From: Ryuthela nishihirai | Taxonomy: Eukaryota; Arthropoda; Arachnida; Araneae; Heptathelidae | DNA: 64,000 bases | Direction: 5' to 3' | Assembly (NCBI GenBank): GCA_038380435.1 | Contig: JAWZYU010000007.1 | Coordinates: 29,243,001-29,307,000 of the forward strand | Shown here: positions 54,609 through 64,000 of the stretch, piece by piece | Layout of the letters: each line of letters starts with the position of its first letter | Numbering within the stretch: position 1 is the stretch's first letter | Made by a program: the position numbers and the translations under genes | The notes under the pieces: generated by a model | What the model was told of the DNA's origin: nothing | Seen by the model: only the letters and a program-made list of their open reading frames with translations | The model's database searches: none

Positions 54609-54902
54609 CACCTCCAGTTCTTTTTCTTATCCTTATTAAGCTCAGACCTTTTAAGCATAGAAGCCTTTTCAAGTCTTCTACGAATGTAATGTACAGTAAA
54701 AATAGAAAAAGTTCATGAAGAGTTTGGTGTCTCTAGCTCTTTCGGGGGTCGAGTGTATAAGACACACAAACAAACTTTCCTCTTCATATATCAGATAAAT
54801 AGATTGCTCGCTTTTTATACATATTTTCTATATTTTTCATACATATTTTTTATAACAACCGTGTCTAAAAAAATTGCGAAAAAGGTTCCTGTAGAAAACA
54901 GC

Positions 54903-55300
54903 ACTGTCGTGACTGAGTGGTTAGCGCGCTTGGCTACTGATCTATGAGACCTGGATTCGATCCCAGGATCAGGCATAGATGTTCGTGTTGTTTTTCTGAT
55001 GAAGTCCTATCATGCTCACAGACCTTCTACTATGGCAGGGGTGGGCAAATACGGCCGCGGGCCACATTCGGCCCGCTAAGAGTTTTTTGTGGCCCGCCAA
55101 GACAGTCAGAAAAATCCGCCTTGAACCGAGATTTCCTTCCCGTGCGCGACCGAAGATTCGTCTCGTATTTTCCACTAGGACGGCCACGTCAATACGCATG
55201 CGCAGTGTAGATACGAAAACAATTGCCCACCCCTGTACTATGGCATATAAACTGACAGACTCCTGTTAGATCTCTGTGGCAAGCAGCTGCTTGAGGGATA
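54903..55300 (+). mobile_element. SINE-B, split by a hAT MITE
   Basis: Head at 54903-55035 (TGACTGAGTGGTTAGCGC, box B GGATTCGATCCCAGG). The body resumes at 55244 (CATATAAACTGACAGAC) and ends GCAGCTGCTTGAGGG. Confidence 0.9.
55036..55235. mobile_element. hAT-type MITE inside SINE-B
   Basis: Exactly 200 bp with 13-bp perfect inverted ends CAGGGGTGGGCAA / TTGCCCACCCCTG and a perfect 8-bp duplication TACTATGG (55028-55035, 55236-55243). Inside are GGCCGCGGGCCACATTCGGC and TTTTTTGTGGCCCGCC, common wording in hAT MITEs. Confidence 0.95.
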
Positions 55301-55369
55301 TGATAACTAAAATTTATATGTTAATGGCAACAAGAACAGCGTTCACTTTATTGAGCACCACACTTTACC

Positions 55370-55480
55370 CAGAACGGATCATTTCGACAGCTGAACTCGG
55401 ATTCGAACCCAGAGTCTCTGCTAAAGCCATCAGCACCATCGATGATACCAGGTCACGCAAACCGCTTTGTCCGTGCAACA
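55370..55480 (-). mobile_element. tRNA-like fragment, third family
   Basis: In reverse, box B reads GGGTTCGAATCCGAGTTCAG, preceded by a TGGCTTTAGCAGAGACTC anticodon-arm-like stretch. It is not a clean tRNA cloverleaf; probably a SINE remnant. Confidence 0.4.
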
Positions 55481-55489
55481 CTGCTTAAC

Positions 55490-56280
55490 TGTCGTTTAAG
55501 CGCAGAAAAGAAAGTGAGAACGTGACAGAAATGATACAGCAGGAAGAGGAAAATGAGAAGAAAAAATCCCTCAGCTGAGTCGATCACCCGCAACGCCGGC
55601 GAGAGCGTTCTCTGTCTCCCAAAGTCCAGCGGAACTAAGTCAGCAGAGGCGGTTGCGAAGCCCAGGAGATTTGGCGGTCTCACCGATAAGTCAGGTTGGG
55701 GTCCTCTGGGACGTGGCGCCATTCCCCACTCTTGCCTCTCTATAGATGCTACGTTCGCTGTGCTATTCTTCGGCGGGACATAGCTTGGTTTCTCTTACTC
55801 CCCCTCCTCACACACTTCTCTAACTGTGCCTCCAGTTTCATCCCTCCCCACGTCATCACCTATCAGAGGAGCATGTCCGAAATCCAAAGTCTTGTGGGAC
55901 TTGACTTCTTTTACCCAACCCGCCCCCGAAGGTTTTTTTTTTGGCTCTGCAAAAGAAGGGGAAAAAAACATTTAGACTCCTTACGCTGTATTGCCCTTCA
56001 CTTAACCTCGCCATGGGGTGGAGGAGATTTGGTTTCTTTTCGTTGTCGTTGCCATGGCGACGGCGTTAAAGTTCACTTGGTTACATTGTCACATACGACC
56101 GATCGTCTGGCTTTCTGTATCCAGGAGAATATTGCTCCTGCCGAGCGAAAAAGAGATGCTGCAGGATCCAAAGAGTTAAAGAAAATATTTGTGTCCATGT
56201 TTTTTACATCCAGATTATTTTTCAAGTGGCATTCCGACTGGTTTAAACTCAGTGTTTTATTGGTGTGAGTGTTTGCAAGT
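55490..56280. promoter_or_regulatory. GC-richer island with an RFX X-box-like motif
   Basis: About 800 bp of complex sequence rich in CpG between AT-rich blocks. GTTGCCATGGCGAC at 56048-56061 is one or two changes from the palindromic RFX site. A 190-codon frame (55696-56268) has no recognised domain and overlaps C/T-rich runs. A promoter or enhancer is more plausible than a gene, but only motif and composition support it. Confidence 0.3.
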
Positions 56281-56314
56281 TTTCACTCGGAGTCAGTGGA
56301 ATACCATTTCATAG

Positions 56315-56646
56315 TACAGTCGATCAAAAAGTATCCGAACACTATTGTTGATTACAGAATTCAGAAAAAATATCTGGCAACAATTCGAAGGTTGCCAGAT
56401 CACTAAATTGTTTGGGTTGTTTTTCCTCTCAGCGGCATTTTTTTTTCACACAATGGGCTAAAGAGATTATGATCTGGCAACCTTCGTGACACGAAGGTTG
56501 CCAGATCACCTGTTGCAACTTTTGTGTCACGTGTCACGTGACACGAAGGTTGCCAGATCACTAATTTCTAAAAAAATCGTTGCCAGACATTTTTTCTGAA
56601 TTCTGTAATCAACCATAGTGTTCGGATACTTTTTTGAGCGACTGTA
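56315..56646. mobile_element. Simple foldback MITE that captured a SINE-A end
   Basis: TACAGTCGATC to GAGCGACTGTA. Between the arms, 56409-56463 is a piece of SINE-A tail in reverse (TTTGGGTTGTTTTTCCTCTC to AATGGGCTAAA). The palindrome centre is repeated two more times around it. Confidence 0.88.
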
Positions 56647-56654
56647 CACTGGTT

Positions 56655-57185
56655 TCCGTAATTTAAGGAACAACCCTATGTTAAGTCAATGGGAAGCTTA
56701 CGTCATAGCTCTATAATTTCTAAAATAAGGTTTTTGTTTTGAAAATATGATAGCAGATAAAGATCTCAATCAAATATATTAATATCTCGATTTCTCAACA
56801 ATATTCTTCCAGTGTTTAAAGAGTTTGAATATTTAATAACACCAATGTCAGTCTTAAGAAACTTAAAATTGACGAATAATGAATGAATTCTTACACAAAC
56901 CTTCTAAAATACACACTTATTTTATTAAACACTTTGATACAATACTGATTACTAAATTTTAATTAACTTTTGAAGTCAATTTTTATTATTGTGAAATATT
57001 CAAACTTCCATAACTCATTAAACACTGAACGTATGTTGTTGAAAATCGAGATATTGATATATATCATTTAAATATTTATTTGCTGTCACATTTTTCAAAT
57101 AAAAAACTTATTTTAGAAGTTATAGAGCTTCGACGTTAGCTTACCATTATCGTAACACAGAGTTGCTCCCTAATTTATGGAAGCA
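56655..57185. repeat. Long foldback element, same family as 3960-4515
   Basis: The left half (AATTTAAGGAACAACCCTAT, GATAAAGATCTCAATC, AATATCTCGATTTCTCAACA) returns in reverse from about 57000. It starts almost directly after the preceding MITE. Confidence 0.7.
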
Positions 57186-57462
57186 AGAGTATGTTAGAAG
57201 AGTTTGAAAGAAGAACTGAATATTTCAAGTGGTGGGCTCAAAAATGAAAATTCGTACCTTTTTTTTTTTGAGAGAAGTGGAGTTTTAAAAATGGGACTTT
57301 TTAACGAGGGGTTAAAAATGAAACTTGACCAACTTGTATTTATTTTTATGAGTTTCACACACTTTTTATAAGCTGTTTCAGTAATTTAAAGGATTCATAG
57401 TAAAATTTCTATGTGAAGTGCTTCAATACTTATATTAAGTGAAATATCACTTAAGATGAGTT
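57186..57462. other. AT-rich sequence
   Basis: Nothing recognised. Confidence 0.4.
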
Positions 57463-57612
57463 ATATTTCCTCTGGGAGTCACTTTTGTGCACACGGCTGG
57501 CTAAATGTACGGGTCACAAAGGCCCCCAAGGGTTTACAGTCGGATAGTGGAAGAAGTATTAATTGTCAGCTGCAATTCTGTCAAGACCATCCAAGCAGTA
57601 GTCTTCAAACAA
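57463..57612 (-). mobile_element. SINE-A 3' fragment, old
   Basis: TTTCCTCTGGGAGTCACTTT, GGCTAAATGTACGGGTCACA and CAAGACCATCCAAGCAG retain the order of the body in reverse. Confidence 0.6.
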
Positions 57613-57975
57613 AACAAATAAAAATCTATTAGGTTTTCAATATTAATTTTAAGATATTAGCAGTCTATATACTGCCACCGTCGTACTGAATTTAAATAAA
57701 TTATATATTATTAATAATATTATGTGCTTATTATCAATTTCATAGTTCATTTGATACTGTTAATTACAAAACAGTAAAAGTTTAATTTTTATTTTCATTT
57801 TCTCAAAGCCTTTCGTTGAAAACAAAGTCCCAGGTAGTTCTCAATCACCTTGGTTCTTATACTGAAAAAAGATTTATTGAAACGTTTTTTAAAAAGAGGT
57901 TAGGAATGTTTCAAGGGGTCGTCAAAATAATCGACTGATTTAAGATGCGAGAAGGAAATCAGTCTGATTGGAGAA
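57613..57975. other. AT-rich sequence
   Basis: Nothing recognised. Confidence 0.4.
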
Positions 57976-57977
57976 AA

Positions 57978-58340
57978 TGGGTTGTTGTTTTTCCCCTGAG
58001 CAGCCCTTTTTGCATACAATAGGCTAAATGGCAGGTCACAACGACCCCAAGAGTTCAGAGATGGATGGGAGAAGGGCATCCACTAAAAGGTAATTAGGAG
58101 ACAGATGGGAGTCTACCGTCAAGGCCATCCAGCCTGTTCTTTAACGTGAACAGTATATGGCTCTCAAGCACACAGAATCACGACTAACGTTCCATCTGAC
58201 GGACGGCAACCATTCCAAGCGCATCGGTGTTCTCTTTCTCGCCGAGAACAGAACATGAGTTAGCGGAGATAAACCGCAATACTGGCACAAGTGGGACTCG
58301 AACCTGGGAACTGCAGATTACGAGCCAACTTCCACCCCCA
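57978..58340 (-). mobile_element. SINE-A, old and diverged
   Basis: From GGTTGTTGTTTTTCCCCTGA to box B (GTGGGACTCGAACCTGGG); box A is lost. Confidence 0.8.
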
Positions 58341-58436
58341 GAATTTTGTGTTTCACGTAATTAATAATCACGACTAAATTATCAGATTTGCTATTAATGT
58401 CGTTCTTCAAACCAAACTGCCATAGTTTCGGTTTCA

Positions 58437-58820
58437 TTGGATTGTTTTACCTCTGAGCGGCACTTTTTAGCACACCATGGGCTAAATGGCCAGGTCACAT
58501 GGACCCCGAAGGCTCAGAGAAGGTTGGGGGAGGGTACCCACTGGAACAGCTGTTGGGAGACAGATGGTAGCCTCCCGTCAAGGCCATCCAGCGTGTTCTT
58601 TAACGTGCACAGGGTATGGCTCTCCCGCACACGGGGCCACGGCGTAACGTCCCATCCGACGGACGGTGGCCTTTCCAAGCCCATCGGTGTCCCCTACTGA
58701 CCGTGGGCAGGGCGGGGAATTTTGTGGAGATAAATCTCAACGCTGACCCTGCTGGGACTCGAACCTGGGAACTACAGATTACGAGCCTGGTGCGCTACCG
58801 ACTGAGCCACCCGCGCCCCT
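58437..58820 (-). mobile_element. SINE-A, full length, with target-site duplication
   Basis: TTTCGGTTTCA is duplicated at 58426-58436 and 58821-58831. Confidence 0.94.
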
Positions 58821-58831
58821 TTTCGGTTTCA

Positions 58832-59289
58832 ATGTTGAAGAGTTTTTTTTTTACCACTGTAACGTTTAATCGTTTGGAAAAAAAAACTCAACTTTATATT
58901 CTCGCCACAGCACCGAAATCCGAACTCGATCTCGATAATAGCGATGTTAACTTCATTTATAAAATGGTGTCTGGGGAAAAAACGGCAAACATAATTTGTA
59001 AGATGCGATATATTGAATGATAAATTGAAGATCTACCAAGAGGAGTAAAAAAAAAGAACTAGTCACAAAAAAGAAACGTTTCTGAAAGCGACGTGAGATT
59101 GGCAGATCTTTTAGAACAAGAACAGGAATCTACAAGACGGAATTGAAAAAAAAAAGCGGTTTTTGGAATCAATTCTTCAACTATGTACACAACTAGATGT
59201 GAAATTATCATCTGTGTTTTCTAATAAAGCATTTAGTTGAGGATAGCTTTAGAACGTAAATGATTCAAAGAAAAACTTCAGCTCTCGAA
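58832..59289. other. AT-rich sequence
   Basis: No gene recognised; the open frame running on from the SINE is not supported. Confidence 0.4.
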
Positions 59290-59850
59290 GCCAGGAGGGA
59301 TTTCCCGCTAGTCACCATGGATTTCTCTACAACAATGACGACTTATGCACAGATAAATGCAGAGATGGGGGAGGCCCACCACACGTAGTGACTCGCACGA
59401 CACGCCGAGACGCACGCGCCGCCCGTTGCCATGGAGATAATAACCGGTATACCGTAGCTATCTGAGTCGACTCTGCGGAACAATTAATACTTGGGAGAGA
59501 CATCTTCCGATAGAAGGAGTGGAATTCCAGATGGAAACCTTGACAAGGAATGTAGTTCAGATTGCTTTGCTGCGGATGTGCGCAGAGGCGTGCCTCTGAC
59601 GTTGATGAAGAAGAAAGCCTCGTACAAAAGACGACAAAGAACGGACCCCGTGAAAAAGCTCGCGGTCGGGAAAATATTTCGATGGCATGCGGTGACAAAT
59701 TTCGTGCACTTGTTATTTGGTGGCGATGTATTCATAAGTGTTTTCAAAGAGGGAAACTTTTGCTCCTAGATTCTTCTTTTGTGGTTTTCGGATCGATAAG
59801 TGCTCATATGTGTAGGTATTTCGGTTGTCGTGGGTTTAGGTCTTTTTAAG
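59290..59850. promoter_or_regulatory. GC-richer island with an RFX X-box-like motif
   Basis: CpG-rich unique sequence around CACGCGCCGCCCGTTGCCAT; GTTGCCATGGAGAT lies at 59425-59438. Frames of 87-123 codons overlap on both strands, none with a known domain. Composition resembles the island at 55490. Confidence 0.3.
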
Positions 59851-59904
59851 AGTTATCCTAAAGGCAAATAAAATTCTGTATGGGAATAATTTACCACTTT
59901 ATTA

Positions 59905-60012
59905 GGTTGAGTTGGGTTGTTTTACCTCTGAGAGGCACATTTTTTAGCACACAGTGAGCTAATTGGTCAGGTCTCAAAGACCGCAAGGGTTCAGAGAAAG
60001 TCGAAGGGAGGG
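59905..60012 (-). mobile_element. SINE-A 3' fragment
   Basis: GAGTTGGGTTGTTTTACCTC to GGGTTCAGAGAAAGTCGAAG; the rest is cut off next to the FB-118 copy. Confidence 0.75.
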
Positions 60013-60028
60013 ATGGGTTGAGTAGTTT

Positions 60029-60878
60029 TACAGTCGCTCAAAAAAGTATCCGAACACTATGGTTGATTACAGAATTCAGAAAGAATATCTGACAACGATT
60101 TTTTTTAGAAATCAGTGATCTGGCAACCTTCGTGTCACGTGATTACAGAATTCAGGAAAAATATCTGGAGCGTGTACAGCAACTGTACACGCTCCAGTTA
60201 CCGTTCACAGCAAACTGGAGCGTGTGCAGTTACTGCACACGTTCCATTTGCTGTGAACGGTAACTGCACACGCTCAATATTTCCGTGAGTGAGCCCACAC
60301 GATCCAGGTCTTTGTAAGCTCACACGATCCATTGTGCTGTGAACATTAACCGCAACCGCTCCAGTTTGCTGTAAATGGTAACTGCACACGCTCAATATTT
60401 CCGTGAGTGAGCCCACACGATCCAGGTCTTTGTGAGCTCACACGATCCAATGTGCTGTGAATATTAACCGCAACCGCTCCAGTTTGCTGTGAACGGTAAC
60501 TGAACACGCTCAATATTTCCGTGAGTGAGCCCACACGATCTAGGTCTTTGTGAGCTCACACGATTCAATGTGCTGTGAACATTAACCGCAACCGCTCCAG
60601 TTTGCTGTGAACGGTAACTACCCACGCTCCATATTCATTGCATTATATATTTATACGCATTATATATATTAAAAAAGTATCCGAACACTATGGTTGATTA
60701 CAGAATTCAGAAAAAATATCTGGCAACGATTTTTTTTCAGAAATCAGTGATCTGGCAACCTTCGTTTACAGTACACGAAGGTATTCAGATCACTAATTTC
60801 TAAAAAAAATCGTTGCTAGATTTTTTTCTGAATTCTGTAATCAACCATAGCGTTCGGATATATTTTTGAGCGATTGTA
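60029..60878 (-). mobile_element. FB-118 composite element, complete
   Basis: TACAGTCGCTC to GAGCGATTGTA in reverse orientation. Right arm, hairpins, about three units, the AT linker (60630-60670) and the left palindrome, whose centre is damaged (TTCGTTTACAGTACACGAAG). Confidence 0.92.
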
Positions 60879-62690
60879 CATAATTTACGCTTTGTGTCAA
60901 AATAAGTTTATTTTCTATGTGATATTCTTTTGTGTAAAATCTGTTCCTCTGTTTGCTTATTACTGGTGTCATTTTTTATACAGTAATGGTAAAATTTATT
61001 CGACACACTGGTATAGATCAAAAGTCTTGTATAATTAATATGAAGCAGAGAATGTTAATACAACATTGCATAAAATCTGAAACTCATTAAGTAACTTTTA
61101 AAAAAATAGAGTGCTGCTGTACCTAGGCATACGGTAAGAGTTCTCTTAACTAACTGTTTAATAAAATTAGATTAATAAGTTAATAATCCTCTGTGAGATA
61201 ATATCACTAACATTTTAATAGTTAAAGCGATTGTGTTTTAAAAATGGAAATCTGAACTTATAAGTTAGGGTCACCTTCAGTTCTAAATATTAAAAATGAT
61301 TAAAATAGACAAAAAACATTTTAGACACTTTGAAATACTGAATAGCACATTTTTTTAAAGCTAAGGAATGTACTCCTAACATTATGTATAAGTATATTCC
61401 AAGGCTTTTGATATCATGTTGCACAACCTAGAGACGAAGAAAATATGATGTTTCTTAATATATTTATCTATTATTAACTGGTACTTCAGTTAATAACACT
61501 TTTTTTAGACAAGTTTAGGACAAATTAAATTTAATTCCTTCAGTATCATCTTATTCGTAAATAGAGATTAAGCAGAATATAAAATAAGCTTCCTGCTAAT
61601 GGCAACATTACTAAGCACTCATAGAGCAGCGCTCCAGTGGCGGACAACTGAACTAACTTTCAAAGAGGTTGCATAGCAAGAAGCATTGACCGTAGACCTT
61701 TTCTTGATTTCGTTGTCGAAGATCAAATGCAAAGCGACAAAAAGAGATTATAAACTACAAAAAAAAAAAAATGTAGCTGCTGTAATATAAACTTTTAATA
61801 TTAAAATCCACCTTGTTGTTTATTTAAAAAAATAGTAATTAATTTTTTTATTATATAATGTTTTTACATAATCATAATAAATAAATTATTTGATTTTTAT
61901 CATTTTGAACTGCACAGATTATATCATCTCTCTATGACTTTGTGCAAATGCACAAACATGGGGATGGGGAAGGGCAGAACCTGGGCCTATATCATACCGG
62001 GCCTGGACAGTAAACTATCAGAAGAATTGGTTTTAATTTTTTTTTTTATTTCTTTATATCATCTACACAACATGGAAGGTAAATCTGTTAAATCCTTCTA
62101 TCCACGATGAGATTGTGCTAGTAGATAATGCCTTTAAATAAATTGGTGTGTTAATTAATTATACATCACCTAAAATTTATCTTGTAGCCATTTATTTTTT
62201 TTAAAATTTTACAATTAATTTAAAATATTCATAAATATTCTAATAAATAATAATAATAGGTAAATTAGTTGTTTTACGCTCTTTAAAAATAAATTTTAAA
62301 CAATTCAAATCAATTTTTTTTTTTTACCTATGTTTAATTTCCTCTCTCCTTTTCGTTAACTTCTGTATCTAGGTAGCCCTGAAAGAGGAAGTGGTCCTGG
62401 AAAATTGATTTAAAAATTAATTTATGTTAATTTTTTCCTAAGGGAAATGTAATCTTAATGGATAGTATGAGTGGCAATTGCGGAGACTATAAGACTGTGC
62501 AGTTGACGCTTCGACAGTTCTTTGTCGATCATTAGTTGATTGACAGGTGGTTGATGGGTCATTGACCTATGAGATCGGTCGAAGTATTGATACTTCGATC
62601 GATCTCATTGATATTACGAAGTCTTGTATTGATATCTAGTCTAGTATTGATACTACACAATCTTGTAGGAATCTCACAGTTGCCTCTGAC
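60879..62690. other. Long AT-rich stretch without a gene
   Basis: About 1.8 kb, many A and T runs, no repeats named here, no frames of note. A CpG-poor intergenic or intronic spacer. Confidence 0.45.
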
Positions 62691-62699
62691 AAACGCATA

Positions 62700-63240
62700 A
62701 ACAGACAAAAAGAAGGCAAAGGTAAGAGGGTAAATGCAGGAAGGAGAAGTAATGTAGGAAGGCAAAGGTAAGAGGGTAAATGCAGGAAGGCAAAGGTAAG
62801 AGGGTAAATGCAGGAAGGCAAAGTAATGTAGGAAGGCAAAGGTAAGAGGGTAAATGCAGGAAGGCAAAGGTAAGAGGGTAAATGCAGGAAGGCAAAGTAA
62901 TGTAGGAAGGCAAAGGTAAGAGGGTAAATGCAAGAAGGCAAAGTAATGTAGGAAGGCAAAGGTAAGAGGGTAAATGCAGGAAGGCAAAGTAATGTAGGAA
63001 GGCAAAAGTAAGAGGGTAATGTTGGAAGATAAGATGGTAAATGCAGGAAGGCAAAGGTAAGTGGGTAAGTGCAGGAAGGGAAAGGTAAGAGGATAAATGC
63101 AGGAAGGCAAAGTAAACAGGATAAATGCAGGAAGGCAAAGGTAAGAGGGTAATGTTGGAAGATAAGATGGTAAATTCAGGAAGGCAAAGGTAAGAGGGTA
63201 GATGCAAGAAGGCAGATAGGCAGGCATTCAAAACAGAAGG
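62700..63240. repeat. Minisatellite of 28-bp and 18-bp modules
   Basis: AGGAAGGCAAAGGTAAGAGG then GTAAATGC (28 bp) alternates with AGGAAGGCAAAGTAATGT (18 bp). Minus-strand frames of 107-222 codons, made of Leu/Pro/Ser/Tyr-rich repeats such as LPSYLCLPAF, come from the array; they would look like membrane proteins but shift frame with each module change. Confidence 0.93.
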
Positions 63241-63540
63241 CAAATAGGCAGAAATGTCTTTATATAGAAAACTAGGTAATTATGCAAACATGTAAAGAGG
63301 CAGATGGGTGTGCCCTCTGACAGACAGTCATACATGAAGACATCTGACAGACAGTTATACATGAAGGTAGACAGATAGTATTCGGAACTGTCAGGTACGC
63401 AAGGAGGCTGGCGGATAGGTAAGTCGATAGTTTGGTAAGTAGCAGAAAGCAGGCAGGTAAGTAGGCAAACGAATATATAGTCATAGATTCAGATAGGAAA
63501 GAAGGTAAGTTTGCTAGAAGAGAGTCAAATAAAAGGAATG
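63241..63540. other. Purine-rich sequence with short repeats
   Basis: GACAGACAGTNATACATGAAG occurs twice near 63320-63365. No gene. Confidence 0.45.
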
Positions 63541-64000
63541 GTGAATGGTTGGATGTTCAGAGAGACGAGAAGTCAGAAGAATAAACACGACCGATCGTAG
63601 AGTAGAAACAAAACGCCAAATGGCTCAAGCAGCTGGTAAGAGCCGTGAGAAATTATTTCTCCTATCAAAGGAAAATACCAGTAGAGGAGGAACTGGAAGA
63701 AAAAGAAGAGAGGTGAAACGAGGGAAGAGGAAAAGGATGGAGTTGCCATGGTTTCCGTCGCCCCAAACAGACGTTGAACAGGAAAGAGAGAGCGAGGAGT
63801 AGAGAGAGATGCGTGTGCCTGTAATAACTTGCAAATCAGCGAGGCGCTCATGCATACCCCGGCGGGCATTAACAGTCAGAGCACGCTGTCACGTACGGGG
63901 CGCCGAGGTCACGGCGCGCCGCCGCCCGACCCAATCCGTCAGGCGACGTCCGACCTTGGTCGCCTTCGTCGCCAGTGAGAAGATGGAGAGGACGAACAAT
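63541..64000 (+). promoter_or_regulatory. CpG-dense island at the window end
   Basis: About 20 CpG dinucleotides lie between 63844 and 63975, far above the surroundings. An X-box-like GTTGCCATGGTTTC is at 63742-63755. The last bases hold AGTGAGAAGATGG, an ATG in a fair start context at 63982. The promoter and first exon of a gene to the right is the simplest reading; the window ends before it can be tested. Confidence 0.35.

Larger units (their letters stand above)
47255..54735 (-). pseudogene. CR1/Jockey-type LINE, dead, broken by four insertions
   Basis: On the minus strand ORF1 starts upstream of 54608 (ending KKNWRC before the FB-118 insertion) and continues TGCTMPSKSS, a coiled-coil stretch (LRKENFVLVKENSVMKQELG), IIVKFKNTNVRSKW and YDYAWINEGKIFLRKNQT. 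ORF2 has an APE-type endonuclease (FNFIHFNIRSIRQNFAEL near 52800, FLVGDLNIDL near 52430), a linker (PWITDELIFCINKKERLYKQ) and reverse transcriptase (NNLDNNKTVSHDEITVKMLK, GVPQGSVLGPVMFLIYFNDF, then VTSFKYLGVIVDQDLKW). Such elements copy themselves by target-primed reverse transcription. The catalytic YADD reads YADR, and there are many stops. The 3' part continues beyond 50188 into 47255-48278 (FPLRRTKKFSF, RIWNNI), with AATAAA near the end. Insertions: 47678-48063, 48287-50180, 50811-51020 and 53793-54608. Confidence 0.85.

Noticed and set aside
55696..56268. 190-codon frame
   Set aside because: No domain, uneven composition with C/T-rich runs, overlaps a likely regulatory island.
2192..58700. 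Many 60-169 codon frames with the repeated wording GCFTSERHFFAHHGLNGQ or MALPHTGPRLNVPSDGRR
   Set aside because: They are translations of SINE-A bodies on either strand, present wherever a copy is intact.
62559..63243. 222-codon hydrophobic membrane-protein-like frame on the minus strand
   Set aside because: It is produced by the 28/18-bp minisatellite and switches frame with module order; there is no conserved domain.

Overview
The window is eukaryotic nuclear DNA, AT-rich and dominated by repeats. One conserved protein-coding exon is recognisable: the last exon of a COUP-TF / seven-up (NR2F-type) nuclear receptor at 14243-14517 (+). Its wording of the receptor C-terminus looks arthropod. 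Two abundant tRNA-headed SINE families, Tc1/mariner and hAT elements, and a non-LTR LINE fit an arthropod genome with long introns. A chelicerate is possible, but nothing here fixes the species.

Layout. From 1 to 14.2 kb lies probable svp intron: minisatellites (1-640, 860-1310, 6130-7262, 13335-14110), SINEs, transposase debris and two satellite-bearing foldback elements. After the svp stop codon comes probable 3' UTR (14518 to about 15.2 kb). From 15 to 44 kb it is mostly nested mobile elements: about 30 SINE-A copies or pieces (a full copy is about 386 bp, with a tRNA-Thr-like head and an AACCC-type tail), eight SINE-B insertions in the whole window (about 208 bp), hAT-type MITEs, a 2.7 kb Tc1-like element with a dead transposase, and TA-flanked foldback elements. 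At 44.1-47.2 kb there is a directly repeated segment flanking a 42-bp minisatellite. One dead CR1/Jockey-type LINE occupies 47.25-54.7 kb (- strand) and is broken by four later insertions. From 55.4 kb on, GC-rich, RFX-motif-bearing islands (55.5-56.3, 59.3-59.85, 63.5-64.0 kb) alternate with repeats. The window ends in a CpG-dense stretch that may be the start of another gene.

The most unusual system is a family of TA-flanked foldback elements, called FB-118 here. Its transposon-like arms enclose a tandem array of a 118-bp, four-module repeat, closed by perfect hairpins. Five copies share the same internal junctions at unrelated sites, so the satellite appears to travel with the transposon. 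A second, unrelated DNA transposon (48287-50180) also carries a long minisatellite. Most open reading frames in the window are by-products of SINEs and of arrays whose period is a multiple of three; I do not list them as genes. Family names SINE-A, SINE-B and FB-118 are local labels.
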